Origin: Thiocystis violacea
GTDB taxonomy: Bacteria; Pseudomonadota; Gammaproteobacteria; Chromatiales; Chromatiaceae
DNA: 64,000 nt
Direction of reading: 5' to 3'
Assembly: GCF_016583565.1 (NCBI RefSeq)
Contig: NZ_NRRF01000015.1
Coordinates: forward strand, 18,476-82,475
The notes under the pieces were generated by a model that was not told the DNA's origin, searched no databases, and was given only the letters and a program-made list of their open reading frames with translations. Below, piece by piece: positions 45,343 to 55,068 of the stretch. Numbering within the stretch: position 1 is the first letter of the stretch; each line of letters opens with the position of its first letter. Made by a program: the position numbers and the translations under genes.

Positions 45343-46869
45343 TCATGACGCCAAGCGGTTTGCTCTTCGCCGAACGCGGCCGATCCCCACCCCGGCCAGG
45401 ACCATCACGCAAGCCGTGCCGATCGGCGCCCAATTTCCGACCACGGAATAAGGCGTTGCGCCCTGCATGGGCCGCACATCCGCCTGCGCGCTGCCGCGCG
45501 CGAACGCGGGGATGGTCGCGACCACGCGCCCCTTGTCGTCGATGATCGCCGAGACACCCGTGTTGGTTGCCCGCACCAGGTAGCGCCCATTCTCCAAGGC
45601 CCGCATCCGCGAGATCTCCAGATGCTGGTGCGGTGCCAGGGAATCCCCGAACCAGGCGTCATTGCTGACGTTGATGAGATATTCGGCCTCCGGCATCGCT
45701 TGGGAGACCTCGGCTGGAAAGGCGTCCTCGTAGCAGATCGATACGCCCGCGCGGTGCTGCCCGACGTTCAGGAGGGGGCGCGCGTCCTCGCCTGGGCTGA
45801 AATCGGACATGGGTACCTCGAACAGCTGCACCAAGGGTCCCAGCCACGCCTTGAAGGGCATGAATTCGCCGAACGGCACCAGATGCCGCTTGGCATAGCG
45901 GTCATCGGCGCTGCCGATGCTCACCAGGGCGTTGTAATAGCGGCGTTTCTCCAGGTCCATGACCGGGATGCCCATGACGATCTCGGCGCCCTCCTGTCGT
46001 GCCCGCTCCGCGAGCGGGTCGATGAGCGGGGCGCGGACCTGATGGAGGAAGTCGGGCAGGGCGGTCTCGGGCCAGACGATGAGGTCCGAATCCAGGTTGT
46101 CTTTCGTCAGTTGCAGATAGGCTTCGGCGATCGTCAGCCCGGCGTCCGGAGCCCATTTGACCGATTGAGGGATATTGGCCTGGAGCACGCTCGCCTTGAG
46201 CACAGGTCCCGACGGCTGGGTCCAATCGACCCTTTGGAGCACGAGGCCGCCAGCCCAGATGAGGACGAGACCGACGCTGGCCGCGATGCGGGCGCGCCCC
46301 GGCCAGCGGATGAGGCCCCAAAGCAGTCCGCCCGAAAGGACGGCCAAGAGACTGAGTCCGTAGACGCCGATCAGGGGCGCGTATCCGGCCAAGGGGCCGT
46401 CGATCTGGGTATAGCCAAGATTGAGCCAGGGAAAACCGGTGAAGAGCCAGCCGCGCAGCCACTCGAAGAGGACGTAGAGTCCGGGAAAGAGCAACAGAGG
46501 CGCGACCCAGGAAGGGGCGCCGTCGAGACGCCGGACCAGCCATCCAGCGAGCCCGAAGTAGAGCGCCATCGCGGCGATGAAGAGCGCGGTCAACCCATGC
46601 GCCAGCCAGGCGTCCATGTTGCCGAACTCGTTCAGGCTGATCCGGATCCAGAAGACGCCGAAGCCCATGAGCCCGACGCCGAACAACCAACCGCGCCAGA
46701 ATCCGGCGCGCTCCGGCGCCCTGTCCAGCGACTGGCAGAGACCGACGATGGCGACGATGGCGAGCGGGAAGAGCGAAAAGGGCGCGAAGCCGAGGACCGT
46801 GAGGGCACCACTGCCGAGCGCGATGAGCCCGGGTGCGGTAGAGCTGAGACGCGACGACTGCAGAGGCAT
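45343..46869 (-). CDS. lnt: apolipoprotein N-acyltransferase
   Basis: 508 residues from the ATG of MPLQSSRLSS; longer frames have no support. Eight or so membrane helices are followed by a nitrilase-like domain with the Glu-Lys-Cys triad: Glu in VWPETALPDF, Lys in KRHLVPFGEFMPF and Cys in GVSICYEDAFP. It adds the third acyl chain to lipoproteins, of which several are encoded here (bamB, pilF, the export lipoprotein). Confidence 0.95.
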   Translation of the reverse strand: MPLQSSRLSSTAPGLIALGSGALTVLGFAPFSLFPLAIVAIVGLCQSLDRAPERAGFWRGWLFGVGLMGFGVFWIRISLNEFGNMDAWLAHGLTALFIAAMALYFGLAGWLVRRLDGAPSWVAPLLLFPGLYVLFEWLRGWLFTGFPWLNLGYTQIDGPLAGYAPLIGVYGLSLLAVLSGGLLWGLIRWPGRARIAASVGLVLIWAGGLVLQRVDWTQPSGPVLKASVLQANIPQSVKWAPDAGLTIAEAYLQLTKDNLDSDLIVWPETALPDFLHQVRAPLIDPLAERARQEGAEIVMGIPVMDLEKRRYYNALVSIGSADDRYAKRHLVPFGEFMPFKAWLGPLVQLFEVPMSDFSPGEDARPLLNVGQHRAGVSICYEDAFPAEVSQAMPEAEYLINVSNDAWFGDSLAPHQHLEISRMRALENGRYLVRATNTGVSAIIDDKGRVVATIPAFARGSAQADVRPMQGATPYSVVGNWAPIGTACVMVLAGVGIGRVRRRANRLAS

Positions 46870-47060
46870 GGGATGGATTGGCCGGGCATGGATAGGAACG
46901 GCGCCGTTTCTATCAGCCGCTGTCCGACGGGTCAAATGAAGAAATCGGTGCCTTGGTCGGACGCTGCCGGTGCGACAGGCCGAGCCGCTCGCTCGGAGCG
47001 TCGCCCTAAGGGGAATCGATCGGGGCTCGACGGGGATTCCACGGCTCAGAAGCTGGGGAG

Positions 47061-47084
47061 GTGGGAGCGGCGCCCCGCCGCGAC
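47061..47084. repeat. GC-rich REP-like element, copy 1
   Basis: A 24-base segment (GTGGGAGCGGCGCCCCGCC, then GCGAC) is repeated exactly at 60755-60778. Here it lies in the 283-base gap between lnt and fdxB, with a partial inverted arm (GGGCGGGGCTCCC) around 47131-47143. No RAYT-like transposase gene is visible in the window. Confidence 0.75.
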
Positions 47085-47152
47085 GGCAGGCCATGGGCGC
47101 CGGTGCCGATCGCGCCGAGGGCGGGGCTCCCGCCAGGGGAGTGGCGTCAGGG

Positions 47153-47461
47153 CTAGGCGGCCATCGCGTGCGGCTCGTGCGACAGACAGCCTTTCGGACA
47201 GACGCGCGAGCAGGCTTCGCAGCCTATGCAGTCGAGCGTGTCCTTGAGGTTCATGACCATGCCCGGCGCCTCGTCGAAATCGTCATCGTCGAGATTGTCG
47301 TCGTCGAGGTCGAGGTCATCGCGGTCGATGAGCTCGAAGACGTTGCGCGGGCAGACTTTGTAGCAGCGACCGCAGCCGATGCAGTTGTTCTGGTTGAGGG
47401 CGGTTACGAAGGAGGGCGTCCACTCGAGGCCACCCCGGGTCAGTCCTGTGATGACAGACAT
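47153..47461 (-). CDS. fdxB: nif-type ferredoxin III (FdxB)
   Basis: 102 residues from the ATG of MSVITGLTRG. Two 4Fe-4S sites: Cys27-Cys30-Cys33-Cys37 (CIGCGRCYKVCP) and Cys78-Cys81-Cys84-Cys88 (CIGCEACSRVCP), joined by a very acidic linker (47-64, almost all Asp). It is probably a direct or accessory electron carrier to nitrogenase; the family is restricted to nif clusters. An 18-bp tandem array lies in its upstream leader. Confidence 0.9.
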   Translation of the reverse strand: MSVITGLTRGGLEWTPSFVTALNQNNCIGCGRCYKVCPRNVFELIDRDDLDLDDDNLDDDDFDEAPGMVMNLKDTLDCIGCEACSRVCPKGCLSHEPHAMAA

Positions 47462-47492
47462 CTCTCTTCTCCGGGTCCGAACGATCGGACTG

Positions 47493-47564
47493 TGTGTGTG
47501 GGTATCAGAATGTGTGTGAGTGCCAGACAGCCTGTGGGTATCCGGCCGTGTGTGGGTATCGGAA
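47493..47564. repeat. four tandem 18-bp units upstream of fdxB
   Basis: Units of exactly 18 bp start at 47493, 47511, 47529 and 47547; each is close to TGTGTGTGGGTATCAGAA, and GGGTATC recurs at 47500, 47536 and 47554, with GAGTGCC at 47518. A fifth, weaker unit may follow. The array sits 31 bases before the fdxB start on the minus strand. Confidence 0.85.
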
Positions 47565-47589
47565 TGCGCGTGGCAAGGGGCGAGACCAG

Positions 47590-47808
47590 CTAGGCACTCG
47601 CGGCGGCCTCTGCCGCCTTGAGCTTCTCGTTCGCCTCGGCCCACGCCTTGCAGGCGTCGTAGGTCGCCTGTGCAATGCCGGGAATCTCTTCGTAGGCGGC
47701 GGGCAGGCGATCCTCGACGAGGTCGTGCAGCTCGCTGGCCTTTTCGGATGCGATGCGCTTGGCTTTCTTGATCGCTTTTTCGAGCGCTTTCAGCTCTTCG
47801 GTTGTCAT
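47590..47808 (-). CDS. DUF683 (CCE_0567-like) small nif-cluster protein
   Basis: 72 residues, nearly all helical, in a helix-turn-helix hairpin: EELKALEKAIKKAKRIASEK, a short turn and then DLVEDRLPAAYEEIPGIA. The family (Rop-like) is almost confined to nif clusters and binds metal in some members, with unknown role. It lies between DUF269 and fdxB on the same strand; a stable hairpin precedes it. Confidence 0.88.
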   Translation of the reverse strand: MTTEELKALEKAIKKAKRIASEKASELHDLVEDRLPAAYEEIPGIAQATYDACKAWAEANEKLKAAEAAASA

Positions 47809-47843
47809 GCTTGTCTCCTTCGAGTGAGGGATCCCGACGGGCG

Positions 47844-47866
47844 CGACACCCAGGTGCCTGGTGTCG
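47844..47866. other. stable hairpin between DUF269 and DUF683 genes
   Basis: CGACAC at 47844-47849 pairs with GTGTCG at 47861-47866, and CAGG pairs with CCTG inside, giving ten base pairs with one bulge and a two-base loop. There is no U-run. It may tune mRNA stability within the nif operon. Confidence 0.6.
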
Positions 47867-47884
47867 TGCCTCGCCCAGGATCGA

Positions 47885-48358
47885 TCAGAGGCCGGCGACC
47901 TTCGGGTGGCTGCCGACCAGCTCCAGGGCGACGGAGAGGATCTTGTCGGCCTCGTCCTTCATCTTCGAGAGACTGGGGAAGCCGAAGCGGTGGACGTCGC
48001 GCAGGGTGCGATCCATGACGACCAGCTTGCCGACCGTGATGAGCGCGCGCCCGAAACCCTCGTGGGTCAGGTTGATCAGCGGCACGGCCATGAGGCCGCA
48101 CTCGGACTCGATCATGGCCGAGATGGCGTTGTAGAAGACCTTCACGCGCGCGATCACGATCTCGTCCGGATCACCGATGATGGGGATCTCGCGCTTCTTC
48201 TCCTTGGTCAGGACGAAGGGCTCGAGCATCTCGGCGGCCGACAGGGAGTCATACTGGCCATAGGCGTCGATGGCGCGCATCTGGCGAACCATTTCGACGA
48301 TGAAGACGGACTTCATGAGTCCTTCGTTCTCGATCTCGGGCGTGAGCGTTTCGGTCAT
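47885..48358 (-). CDS. NifX-associated nitrogen fixation protein (DUF269)
   Basis: 157 residues with the DUF269 features FVLTKEKKREIPIIGDPD and ESECGLMAVPLINLTHEGFG. The family is found only in nif clusters and is encoded next to nifX. It probably assists FeMo-cofactor assembly or storage; its exact action is unknown. It follows the rseC gene by 57 bases on the same strand. Confidence 0.9.
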   Translation of the reverse strand: MTETLTPEIENEGLMKSVFIVEMVRQMRAIDAYGQYDSLSAAEMLEPFVLTKEKKREIPIIGDPDEIVIARVKVFYNAISAMIESECGLMAVPLINLTHEGFGRALITVGKLVVMDRTLRDVHRFGFPSLSKMKDEADKILSVALELVGSHPKVAGL

Positions 48359-48415
48359 GGTGGATGCCTCGAACTGTTTGGATGAATCCGCGGTCGTCGC
48401 GGAGCACGGGAATCT

Positions 48416-48907
48416 TCAAGCCTGTCCTGGGCCGGCCTTGCTGGGCTCCAGCCGCACCGCCGCGGCGGTGCCGGCCCTGCCCGCGAGGGTGGGGAGGTAG
48501 CGATCACGTCCCGCGACACCACCGGTGAGGCGCCCGCTCAGCCAGAGTCCGGCGCCAAGGCCCGCGAGCCCGAGCAGCGCGACCAGCCCTTCGTCCAGCT
48601 GCAGCGCGGTGGCCGCCCCGGCGGCGGCCAGGAGTGCCGTCAGCGGGAGCATGTAGGCCGTCAAGGAGGCGCGGATGAGCGTGTCGCCTTGGATCGCGAT
48701 CCTGACGCGCTCGCCGGCCCGGAGGCCGACGGGATCATGGATGCGCAGGCGTGTGTGGCCCTTGCGAAAGAGTTTCGACAGGCTCCCGGTTCCGCAGCTG
48801 TCCGCGCTGCCGCACTGGCCGCAGGCGGAACGCCGCTCGGCCTCGACCCAGGCGAAGCCGTCCTCGATCGCGATGACGGTGGCGGTCTCTTCGATTACTC
48901 GGTCCAT
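48416..48907 (-). CDS. rseC: RseC/MucC family protein inside the nif operon
   Basis: 163 residues: a cytoplasmic N-terminal part with a Cys cluster (SACGQCGSADSCG) and a C-terminal pair of membrane helices (SLTAYMLPLTALLAAAG; LVALLGLAGLGAGLWL). This is the RseC layout, whose members act with Rnf/Rsx in reducing SoxR. The start is within the last 13 bases of nifX, which implies close coupling. An rseC gene in a nif operon is unusual; the rnf operon nearby makes a functional link plausible. Confidence 0.85.
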   Translation of the reverse strand: MDRVIEETATVIAIEDGFAWVEAERRSACGQCGSADSCGTGSLSKLFRKGHTRLRIHDPVGLRAGERVRIAIQGDTLIRASLTAYMLPLTALLAAAGAATALQLDEGLVALLGLAGLGAGLWLSGRLTGGVAGRDRYLPTLAGRAGTAAAVRLEPSKAGPGQA

Positions 48908-49380
48908 CCCTCGGCCTCCATCGCGTCGAAGCGCTTGGCATGGTCGGCGCTCTGGTTCTCGATGGCGCGCGCCAGCCAGGCACTCGGACCCTCGCGGATC
49001 TCCGTCTGCAGCGAGCAGATCGCGTGCTTCAGCGGGGTGCCCGTCGCGACCTTGACCGGCTGGATGCCCTTGGGGCGCAGCTGGTTCACGGCGGAGGCGC
49101 CGATGGCCTGGCAGTAGACGGCGATGCAGCCGCTCAGTGCGCCGATCTTGGCGGCGAGCTTGTCCTCGTTGCCGTCCATGTCGAGCTGGCCGAACTGGAT
49201 GGCCTCGACCAGGTTCGCCGTGCCTTCGTCGATGCTGTAGATCGCGAAGGCCTCGGCGGCGCCAAAGTGCTGATCGATGTGTTTCATGTCGGAGGTCGCG
49301 AAGGCGACTTTCACCGATGTGCCCATGCTTCTTGCCTCGCTGCAGCCGTTGAGGATGCGTAGTCGTCGTTCCACTGTCAT
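48895..49380 (-). CDS. nifX: nitrogenase cofactor carrier NifX
   Basis: 161 residues. The start MTVERRLRILNGCSEAR leads into VKVAFATSDMKHIDQHFG, the conserved NifX opening. NifX binds NifB-co and other FeMo-co precursors and passes them to NifEN. It lies 69 bases after nifN, with a stem-loop repeat between, and overlaps rseC. Confidence 0.93.
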   Translation of the reverse strand: MTVERRLRILNGCSEARSMGTSVKVAFATSDMKHIDQHFGAAEAFAIYSIDEGTANLVEAIQFGQLDMDGNEDKLAAKIGALSGCIAVYCQAIGASAVNQLRPKGIQPVKVATGTPLKHAICSLQTEIREGPSAWLARAIENQSADHAKRFDAMEAEGWTE

Positions 49381-49422
49381 GGGGCTTCCCGATGTCGTTG
49401 GGGCGGGTGCGAAACTCGGATC

Positions 49423-49449
49423 GATGGGTTTCGCTGCGCTCCACCCACC
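49423..49449. repeat. stem-loop intergenic repeat, copy 2
   Basis: Between nifN and nifX, the plus strand reads GATGGGTTTCGCTGCGCTCC then ACCCACC. It is the inverse layout of the element at 253-284. The two arms can pair (GGGT with ACCC) around a GCG-rich loop. Confidence 0.6.
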
Positions 49450-50847
49450 CTAGGCGGCGTGCTTGACGCCCGCGGCGCGCTCGTTGTCCGGCCATTGCTT
49501 GAGCGTGGAGCGGTAGGGATGGATCTCTCCCTTCTCGAGCGTCAGCAGGAGGTTGGCCAGATCGAAGAGCGCGGCCTTGGTGCCCTGGTAGCCGATCCAG
49601 GTCCGCTGGAATCCGCCGAGCCTGTCGTATTGCGGAAACCCGGCGCGCAGCAGCGGAATGCCCAGCCGCTCGCCGGTGTGGACCCCATGCGAATTGGTGA
49701 TCAGAAGCTCCGCCTTGCCGGCGCGGGCGGCGATCTCCAGGTCCTCCAGATCGCCGATCTTGACCTGGTCGCAGACGACGTTCTGGAGCGCGGGTGCGTT
49801 GGACGGGCTGACTGCGGCGACGGTCTCCGCACCGAAGCCGGCGAGCATCTGACTCAGGCCGACCAAGAGATCCGGGTCGGCGGCGATGGCGACGCGCGAC
49901 ATGCCGAGCATGAAGTGGCAGTCGAGCATGGCGTCCTGCAGCTGGGCGCGCTCGCGCTCGATCTTCGGCGGGACCGGAACCGCGGCGATGTCCGCCAGCG
50001 TCGCGATCAGACCGTCGACCGCATCCAGACCCATGAGGTGATCGAATCGGTAGTCCGCAACCCCGGTGCGTGCCTTGAGGCTGTCCGCGGCGGCATGCAT
50101 CGAGGCGCCGACCACCAGGGTGGCGATGGCATCGCCCAGGGTCGCCATCTCGGAGACCAGGGCGCCGCCGATGGTCAGTGGGCTGTAGTCCGCCTCGGGC
50201 AGATGGCCGTCGAGTGAGTCCGAGAGGTCCGGGAGCACGACCGGGCGTAGCCCGAACAGCTCGATGGTGTCCTTCAGATGCTCCAGGTCGCCCGGCGTGA
50301 GGTGCGAGCCGGCGATGACGTTGACCTGACGGCGGCGGCGTCCGGGCTCGGTGCCGGCCTCCGCGGCGGTCGGGACCAGGGTCTCGATGATGGCGCGGGT
50401 CGCGTCGGCATAGCCCGACTCCATGGAGCCGGTGAAGTCCGGCGTCGAGACCGGGATGACCGGGATGTGGTCGAACTGCGGATAGGTTTGGCGGAAGACG
50501 CGCACCGCCATCCGGATGTCCGCGCCCTGGGTCTCGACGAGGCCGGTGGTCGGCACGCCGATCAGATCCGGCGAGTTCTTCTCGCAGATGGTTTTGAGTC
50601 CTTCGATGACGAAGTCCTGTGTGCCCATGATGGCGCTGACCTGGTCGATCGCCGTGGTCTGCAGCGGGATGGGCTCGCGGAAGTGGCGCACGAAGAAGAT
50701 CTTGCCGAAGGCCGTGCAGCCCTGAGACCCATGCAGCATGGGGATGGCGCGGCGGAAGCCGAGAAAGGCGAGGGCGGCGCCGACGGTCGAGCTGGCCTTG
50801 AGCGGGCTGACCGAGAGGGCCTTTTTGCGTTTGATGATCTCAGGCAT
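49450..50847 (-). CDS. nifN: FeMo-cofactor scaffold subunit NifN
   Basis: 465 residues. Start [20 protein letters not shown] and [19 protein letters not shown] are NifN-type; later [16 protein letters not shown]. NifN forms with NifE a NifDK-like scaffold on which FeMo-co is completed. It overlaps the end of nifE by eight bases. No truncation is apparent. Confidence 0.95.
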   Translation of the reverse strand: MPEIIKRKKALSVSPLKASSTVGAALAFLGFRRAIPMLHGSQGCTAFGKIFFVRHFREPIPLQTTAIDQVSAIMGTQDFVIEGLKTICEKNSPDLIGVPTTGLVETQGADIRMAVRVFRQTYPQFDHIPVIPVSTPDFTGSMESGYADATRAIIETLVPTAAEAGTEPGRRRRQVNVIAGSHLTPGDLEHLKDTIELFGLRPVVLPDLSDSLDGHLPEADYSPLTIGGALVSEMATLGDAIATLVVGASMHAAADSLKARTGVADYRFDHLMGLDAVDGLIATLADIAAVPVPPKIERERAQLQDAMLDCHFMLGMSRVAIAADPDLLVGLSQMLAGFGAETVAAVSPSNAPALQNVVCDQVKIGDLEDLEIAARAGKAELLITNSHGVHTGERLGIPLLRAGFPQYDRLGGFQRTWIGYQGTKAALFDLANLLLTLEKGEIHPYRSTLKQWPDNERAAGVKHAA

Positions 50848-52303
50848 GGCTGGCCTCCACGGCGACGGGCGCGACTTCGTCGGTCTCGACCGCTGCGACG
50901 GCGACCGGTTCTTGCTCGGGCTGGACGGTTTGCGCCCAGGGCGCGGGACGGCGCACGGCCTCCCAGATCGGGCTCTCGATGGTCAGGCACAGCTGCTTGG
51001 CCAGTTCGAGCATGCCCTCGTAGCCGGCGTAGCCGAATTCGCGCTCCTGATTGATATCCAGGAAGGGGATGCGCGCCTTGAGCGCGGTGTACATGTTGCG
51101 GCCGCCGGCGATGAGGATGTCGACGCCGTTGTTGCGCACGATGTCGATCAGGGTGCGCGGATTGCCTTCGTCGAGCATCACGGCGTCTTCGCCCATGAGT
51201 TCGCGGATGCGCGCCTTGTCTTCCTCGGTCGACTTGCGGGTGCCGGTGGCGACCACGGTCATGCCGAGATCCTGGAGCGCGGAGATGACCGACCAGGACT
51301 TCACGCCGCCGGTGTAGAGCAGCACCTTGCGACCCTTGAGGCGCTGACGCCAGGGCTCCAGCGCCGCCTGCATGCGGGCCTCTTCACGGGCGATCAGCGC
51401 CTCGGTGCGCGCGCTCAGATCCGGATCGTCGATGATGCGGGCGAAATCGCGCAGGGCCTGGGAGACGTCCTGAACGCCGTAGAAGCTGCCTTCGAACCAG
51501 GGCGTGCCGAAGCTCTCCTGAAGCTTGCGGGCGACGTTTACCATGGCCTTGGAGCAGACCATCATGTTGACCTCCGAGCGGTGCATGGTCTGCACCTCGC
51601 GGAAGCGGGCGTCGCCGGAGAGGGTGCAGAGCACGCGCAGCCCCAGCTCGTCGAAGAGTGGCAGCACGCGCCACAGCTCGCCGGCGATGTTGTACTCGCC
51701 GACCAGGCAGATGTCGTGGACTTTGAAGCCGTCCCTTTCGATGCCTTCCGGAATCGGGTCGGGCTCGCGCGCGCCGCAGACGTACTTGACCATGGACTCG
51801 CCGGCGATGCGGTTGCCCAGGTTCTTGGTGCCGTAGAAGCCGGCGGCGTCGATCGGGACGACGGGCGTGCCCCAGCGTTCTTGCGCCTCTCTGCAGACCG
51901 ACTCGATATCGTCGCCGGTCAGGGCGGGCACGCAGGTGTTGTAGACGAAGACGGCGGCCGGCTGGTAGGCGTCGATCGCCTGCTTGATGGAGTGGAAGAG
52001 ACGCTTCTCGCCGCGTCCCATGATGACGTCCTGCTCGGTGAGGTCCGTCGTCATGCCGATCTTGTAGAGGGCGGGACCGGTCGAGCGGGCGCCGCGGTTG
52101 TCCCAGGAGTTGCCGGCGCAGGCGATGGAGCCATGCACGATATGGGCGACATCTCCGATCGGCAGCAGCGCGATCTGTGCCCCGTCGAAGGCGCAGCCGC
52201 CGGCCGTCGCGCCCGGCTTGGGCTTGGCGCAGCCAGACTTGGCCTTCTTGTTGTGCGCACAGGCCGGCTCGTCGAGCAGGGCGGAGATGTCTTTTTGCTT
52301 CAT
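50840..52303 (-). CDS. nifE: FeMo-cofactor scaffold subunit NifE
   Basis: 487 residues from the ATG of [10 protein letters not shown]. The cluster cysteines lie in [24 protein letters not shown] and [12 protein letters not shown]. NifE is related to NifD and shares the scaffold with NifN. First gene of this operon; a clear sigma-54 promoter and a NifA-like site are upstream. A C-terminal tail rich in Val and Ala extends about 25 residues past the conserved end. Confidence 0.96.
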   Translation of the reverse strand: MKQKDISALLDEPACAHNKKAKSGCAKPKPGATAGGCAFDGAQIALLPIGDVAHIVHGSIACAGNSWDNRGARSTGPALYKIGMTTDLTEQDVIMGRGEKRLFHSIKQAIDAYQPAAVFVYNTCVPALTGDDIESVCREAQERWGTPVVPIDAAGFYGTKNLGNRIAGESMVKYVCGAREPDPIPEGIERDGFKVHDICLVGEYNIAGELWRVLPLFDELGLRVLCTLSGDARFREVQTMHRSEVNMMVCSKAMVNVARKLQESFGTPWFEGSFYGVQDVSQALRDFARIIDDPDLSARTEALIAREEARMQAALEPWRQRLKGRKVLLYTGGVKSWSVISALQDLGMTVVATGTRKSTEEDKARIRELMGEDAVMLDEGNPRTLIDIVRNNGVDILIAGGRNMYTALKARIPFLDINQEREFGYAGYEGMLELAKQLCLTIESPIWEAVRRPAPWAQTVQPEQEPVAVAAVETDEVAPVAVEASHA

Positions 52304-52337
52304 GCAAGGCTCCCGAGGCAATGTTTGGGAGTCTTGA

Positions 52338-52353
52338 TGCAGAGCTTATGCCA
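52338..52353 (-). promoter_or_regulatory. sigma-54 (-24/-12) promoter of nifE
   Basis: On the minus strand the sequence TGGCATAAGCTCTGCA has the invariant GG and GC at the proper 10-base spacing, with TGGCA and TGCA boxes. It lies about 35 bases upstream of the nifE start, which leaves a leader of about two dozen bases. Confidence 0.85.
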
Positions 52354-52398
52354 TTTTTCTAATATTTGTTTTTGCTGGAGAAAACCCCGTCGGCGACC

Positions 52399-52414
52399 TG
52401 TAGGCTTCCCGACA
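52399..52414. promoter_or_regulatory. NifA upstream activator site
   Basis: TGTAGGCTTCCCGACA matches the NifA consensus TGT-N10-ACA exactly. It is about 50-60 bases upstream of the -24 box, close to but shorter than the usual distance, with A/T-rich DNA between. NifA itself is not encoded in the window. Confidence 0.7.
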
Positions 52415-52670
52415 ATCCGAGCGATTGCAGTAAGTGCGACAAAGCGACCAGGCCACTGCTGGCCTCGGCGCTGGACGGCGGGCTGACTATTGACGCCTTG
52501 GATGCTGGAAGATCAGGGGCGCGAACGGGGCGCTCGACAGAGGCGCGCCTCAACGCGCTGCCCGCTGAGTTCGAGCGGCCCGGGTTTGAGCTACGCCTCG
52601 CCCGGGCGATGCAGGTATCCTGTGCCCTTGTCTGGTGCGGCCACCCTTTTGGACGCGGTGCTCGGGCCGA

Positions 52671-52698
52671 TTCGAGACGCTGACTTTCGAGACGCTGA
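52671..52698. repeat. two tandem 15-bp units abutting the recQ start
   Basis: TTCGAGACGCTGA occurs at 52671-52683 and 52686-52698 (period 15), with the second copy ending directly at the recQ ATG. The array leaves no ordinary ribosome binding site except GAGACG inside the repeat. Confidence 0.8.
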
Positions 52699-54900
52699 AT
52701 GGACGAAACTCCGCTGCAACTCCTCAGCCGTGTCTTCGGCTACGACGCCTTTCGCGGCGCTCAAGCCGACATCATCGAGCAGGTGATCGGTGGAGGCGAC
52801 GTGCTGGTGCTGATGCCGACTGGCGGAGGCAAGTCGCTCTGCTACCAGATCCCGGCGCTGGTGCGGCCTGGGACGGCCGTGGTCGTCTCGCCCCTGATCG
52901 CCCTCATGCAGGACCAGGTGGATGCGCTGACGCAGCTCGGCGTGCGGGCGGCCTTCCTGAACTCCTCGCTGACCTCGGGGCAGGCCTGGGCGGTTGAGCA
53001 AGCCATGCTGTCCGCCGAGCTGGATCTGGTCTATGTCGCCCCCGAGCGGCTGCTGACCGAGCGTTTTCTGTCCCTATTGGATCGGATCCAGGTCGCCCTC
53101 TTCGCCATCGACGAGGCGCACTGCGTGTCTCAATGGGGTCATGACTTCCGCCCCGAGTACATCCAGCTCGATCGGCTGCACGGGCGCTGGCCGCAGGTGC
53201 CGCGCATCGCGCTGACGGCCACCGCGGATGCCCCAACCCGCAACGAGATCGTCAGTCGGCTCCATCTCGAAGGGGCCAGGCAGTTCGTCTCCAGCTTCGA
53301 TCGGCCGAATATCCGCTACCGCATCGTCGAAAAGGCCAACCCGCGCCAGCAGCTGCTCGCCTTCCTCAAGCGCGAGCATCCGAGCGACGCCGGCATCGTC
53401 TATTGTCTGTCGCGGCGTCGCGTCGACGAGACGGCCACCTATCTGCAAGGGCAGGGCTTCCCGGCCTTGCCTTACCATGCCGGCTTGCCCGCCGACATGC
53501 GGCGCGAGCACCAGGCCCGTTTCCTGCGCGAAGAGGGCGTCGTCATGGTCGCGACCATCGCCTTCGGCATGGGGATCGACAAGCCGGACGTGCGTTTCGT
53601 GGCCCATCTCGACCTGCCCAAGAGTCTGGAGTCCTACTATCAGGAGACCGGTCGCGCCGGCCGCGACGGCCTGCCGGCGGATGCCTGGATGGCCTACGGC
53701 CTGGGCGACGTGGTCATGCTCCGGCGCATCATCGAGGACTCCGAGGCGAACGAGCATTTCAAGCGCATCGAGATGCACAAGCTCGACGGCATGCTCGGCT
53801 ATTGCGAGACGACGCAGTGCCGCCGCCAGGTGATGCTCAATTACTTCGGCGAGACGCTGGCCGAACCCTGCGGCAACTGCGATACCTGTCTGGAGCCGGT
53901 CGAGACCTGGGACGGGACAGTCGCGGCGCAGAAGGCGTTGTCCTGCATCTACCGCACCGGCCAGCGCTTCGGCAGCGCCTATCTGACCGACGTGCTGTTG
54001 GGCAAGGACCTGGAGCGCATCCGCCGCTTCGGACATGACAGCATCAGCACCTACGGAATCGGTAAAGAGCTGTCGGCCGACCAATGGAAGTCCGTCTACC
54101 GTCAGTTGGTGGCGGCCGGCCTGATCGCGGTGGACATGGAGGGCCATGGCGCCCTGCGGCTGACCGATCAAAGTCGGCCCCTGCTGCGCGGTGAGCGCGG
54201 CATCCGGTTGCGCCGCGACCCGGATCGCAAGGCGGCCTCCGCCGCGGCGAGCCGAGCCCGCACCGTCACCGCTCCGACGGATCCGGAGGCGGCGGCGCTC
54301 TGGGATGCCTTGCGAGGCCATCGTCGGAGATTGGCTCAGGAGCAGAACGTCCCGGCTTACGTCATCTTCACGGACGTGACCATCCAGGAGCTACTGGCCT
54401 ACCGGCCGCGCGATCTGGACGAGCTGAGCCGCATCAGCGGCGTGGGTCAGGCGAAGCTGGAGCGTTTCGGCGAGGGTCTTCTGCGTGTCCTGGCTGAACA
54501 TGCGCAGGAGCATGGCCGGCCCGCGAATCTGCCGCCGCTCCCCGCGGCGCGCGCCGAGAAGTCGAGTGCCCCGCGGCTGGATAGTGGCGGTCTGACGGAT
54601 ACCATCCTGGTGACGCTGGATCTGTTCCGACAGGGGTTGGACCCGGACGCCATCGCCGCGCGCCGGTCGCTCAAGCGCACGACCGTTCTCACGCACCTCT
54701 CGCGCTGCATCGAGGAGGAGGAGTTGAGTGTCGAGGAGGTCGTCAAGCTGGATGCCGAGACGTTGCGTCGCATCGAGCAGACATTCGAGCAGTTTTCCGA
54801 CGCGACCTCGATGTTCCTGAAGCCGATCTACGATGCCCTGGATGGTCGCTTCGACTACGGCGTGCTGCGCTGCGTGCGCGCTGGAATGGGGCGGTCGTAG
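52699..54900 (+). CDS. recQ: ATP-dependent DNA helicase RecQ
   Basis: 733 residues. Helicase motif I ([16 protein letters not shown]), motif II ([19 protein letters not shown]), the zinc-binding Cys set ([20 protein letters not shown], then CDTC) and a C-terminal HRDC domain are present. Its last 130 residues extend beyond the HRDC domain with a helical tail. RecQ unwinds DNA during recombination and repair. It is divergent from nifE and convergent with prk. Confidence 0.96.
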   Translation: MDETPLQLLSRVFGYDAFRGAQADIIEQVIGGGDVLVLMPTGGGKSLCYQIPALVRPGTAVVVSPLIALMQDQVDALTQLGVRAAFLNSSLTSGQAWAVEQAMLSAELDLVYVAPERLLTERFLSLLDRIQVALFAIDEAHCVSQWGHDFRPEYIQLDRLHGRWPQVPRIALTATADAPTRNEIVSRLHLEGARQFVSSFDRPNIRYRIVEKANPRQQLLAFLKREHPSDAGIVYCLSRRRVDETATYLQGQGFPALPYHAGLPADMRREHQARFLREEGVVMVATIAFGMGIDKPDVRFVAHLDLPKSLESYYQETGRAGRDGLPADAWMAYGLGDVVMLRRIIEDSEANEHFKRIEMHKLDGMLGYCETTQCRRQVMLNYFGETLAEPCGNCDTCLEPVETWDGTVAAQKALSCIYRTGQRFGSAYLTDVLLGKDLERIRRFGHDSISTYGIGKELSADQWKSVYRQLVAAGLIAVDMEGHGALRLTDQSRPLLRGERGIRLRRDPDRKAASAAASRARTVTAPTDPEAAALWDALRGHRRRLAQEQNVPAYVIFTDVTIQELLAYRPRDLDELSRISGVGQAKLERFGEGLLRVLAEHAQEHGRPANLPPLPAARAEKSSAPRLDSGGLTDTILVTLDLFRQGLDPDAIAARRSLKRTTVLTHLSRCIEEEELSVEEVVKLDAETLRRIEQTFEQFSDATSMFLKPIYDALDGRFDYGVLRCVRAGMGRS

Positions 54901-54905
54901 GGCTT

Positions 54906-55040
54906 GGATTCAGCCTGCGCGGGCTGAATCCCGCGATCTGACAACTGAAACCTGACGACTGAAGTCTGGACAGGATCAACGGGATCTCGCGGCAGGCGCG
55001 GGTTCACGACCGATCCCGCGGTGCCTGTCGATCCTGTCCA
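54906..55040. terminator. hairpins between convergent recQ and prk
   Basis: The first hairpin has a perfect 10-bp stem GGATTCAGCC/GGCTGAATCC (54906-54915 with 54922-54931), just after the recQ stop. The second is nested: TGGACAGGATC (54967-54977) with GATCCTGTCCA (55030-55040), and CGGGATC (54980-54986) with GATCCCG (55012-55018). No U-runs follow, so these are structured ends rather than textbook terminators. Two 14-bp units (54938-54965) are also present. Confidence 0.5.
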
Positions 55041-55068
55041 TGGCCTCTCAGCCGGACACTGGGGCGTG

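Larger units (their letters stand above)
52304..52670. other. divergent nifE-recQ regulatory region
   Basis: The 395-base space between nifE (minus) and recQ (plus). It holds the sigma-54 promoter and upstream activator site of nifE at its left end, an A/T-rich stretch (52355-52378) between them that could bend or bind IHF, and recQ's leader at the right end. No gene is supported inside. Confidence 0.6.
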
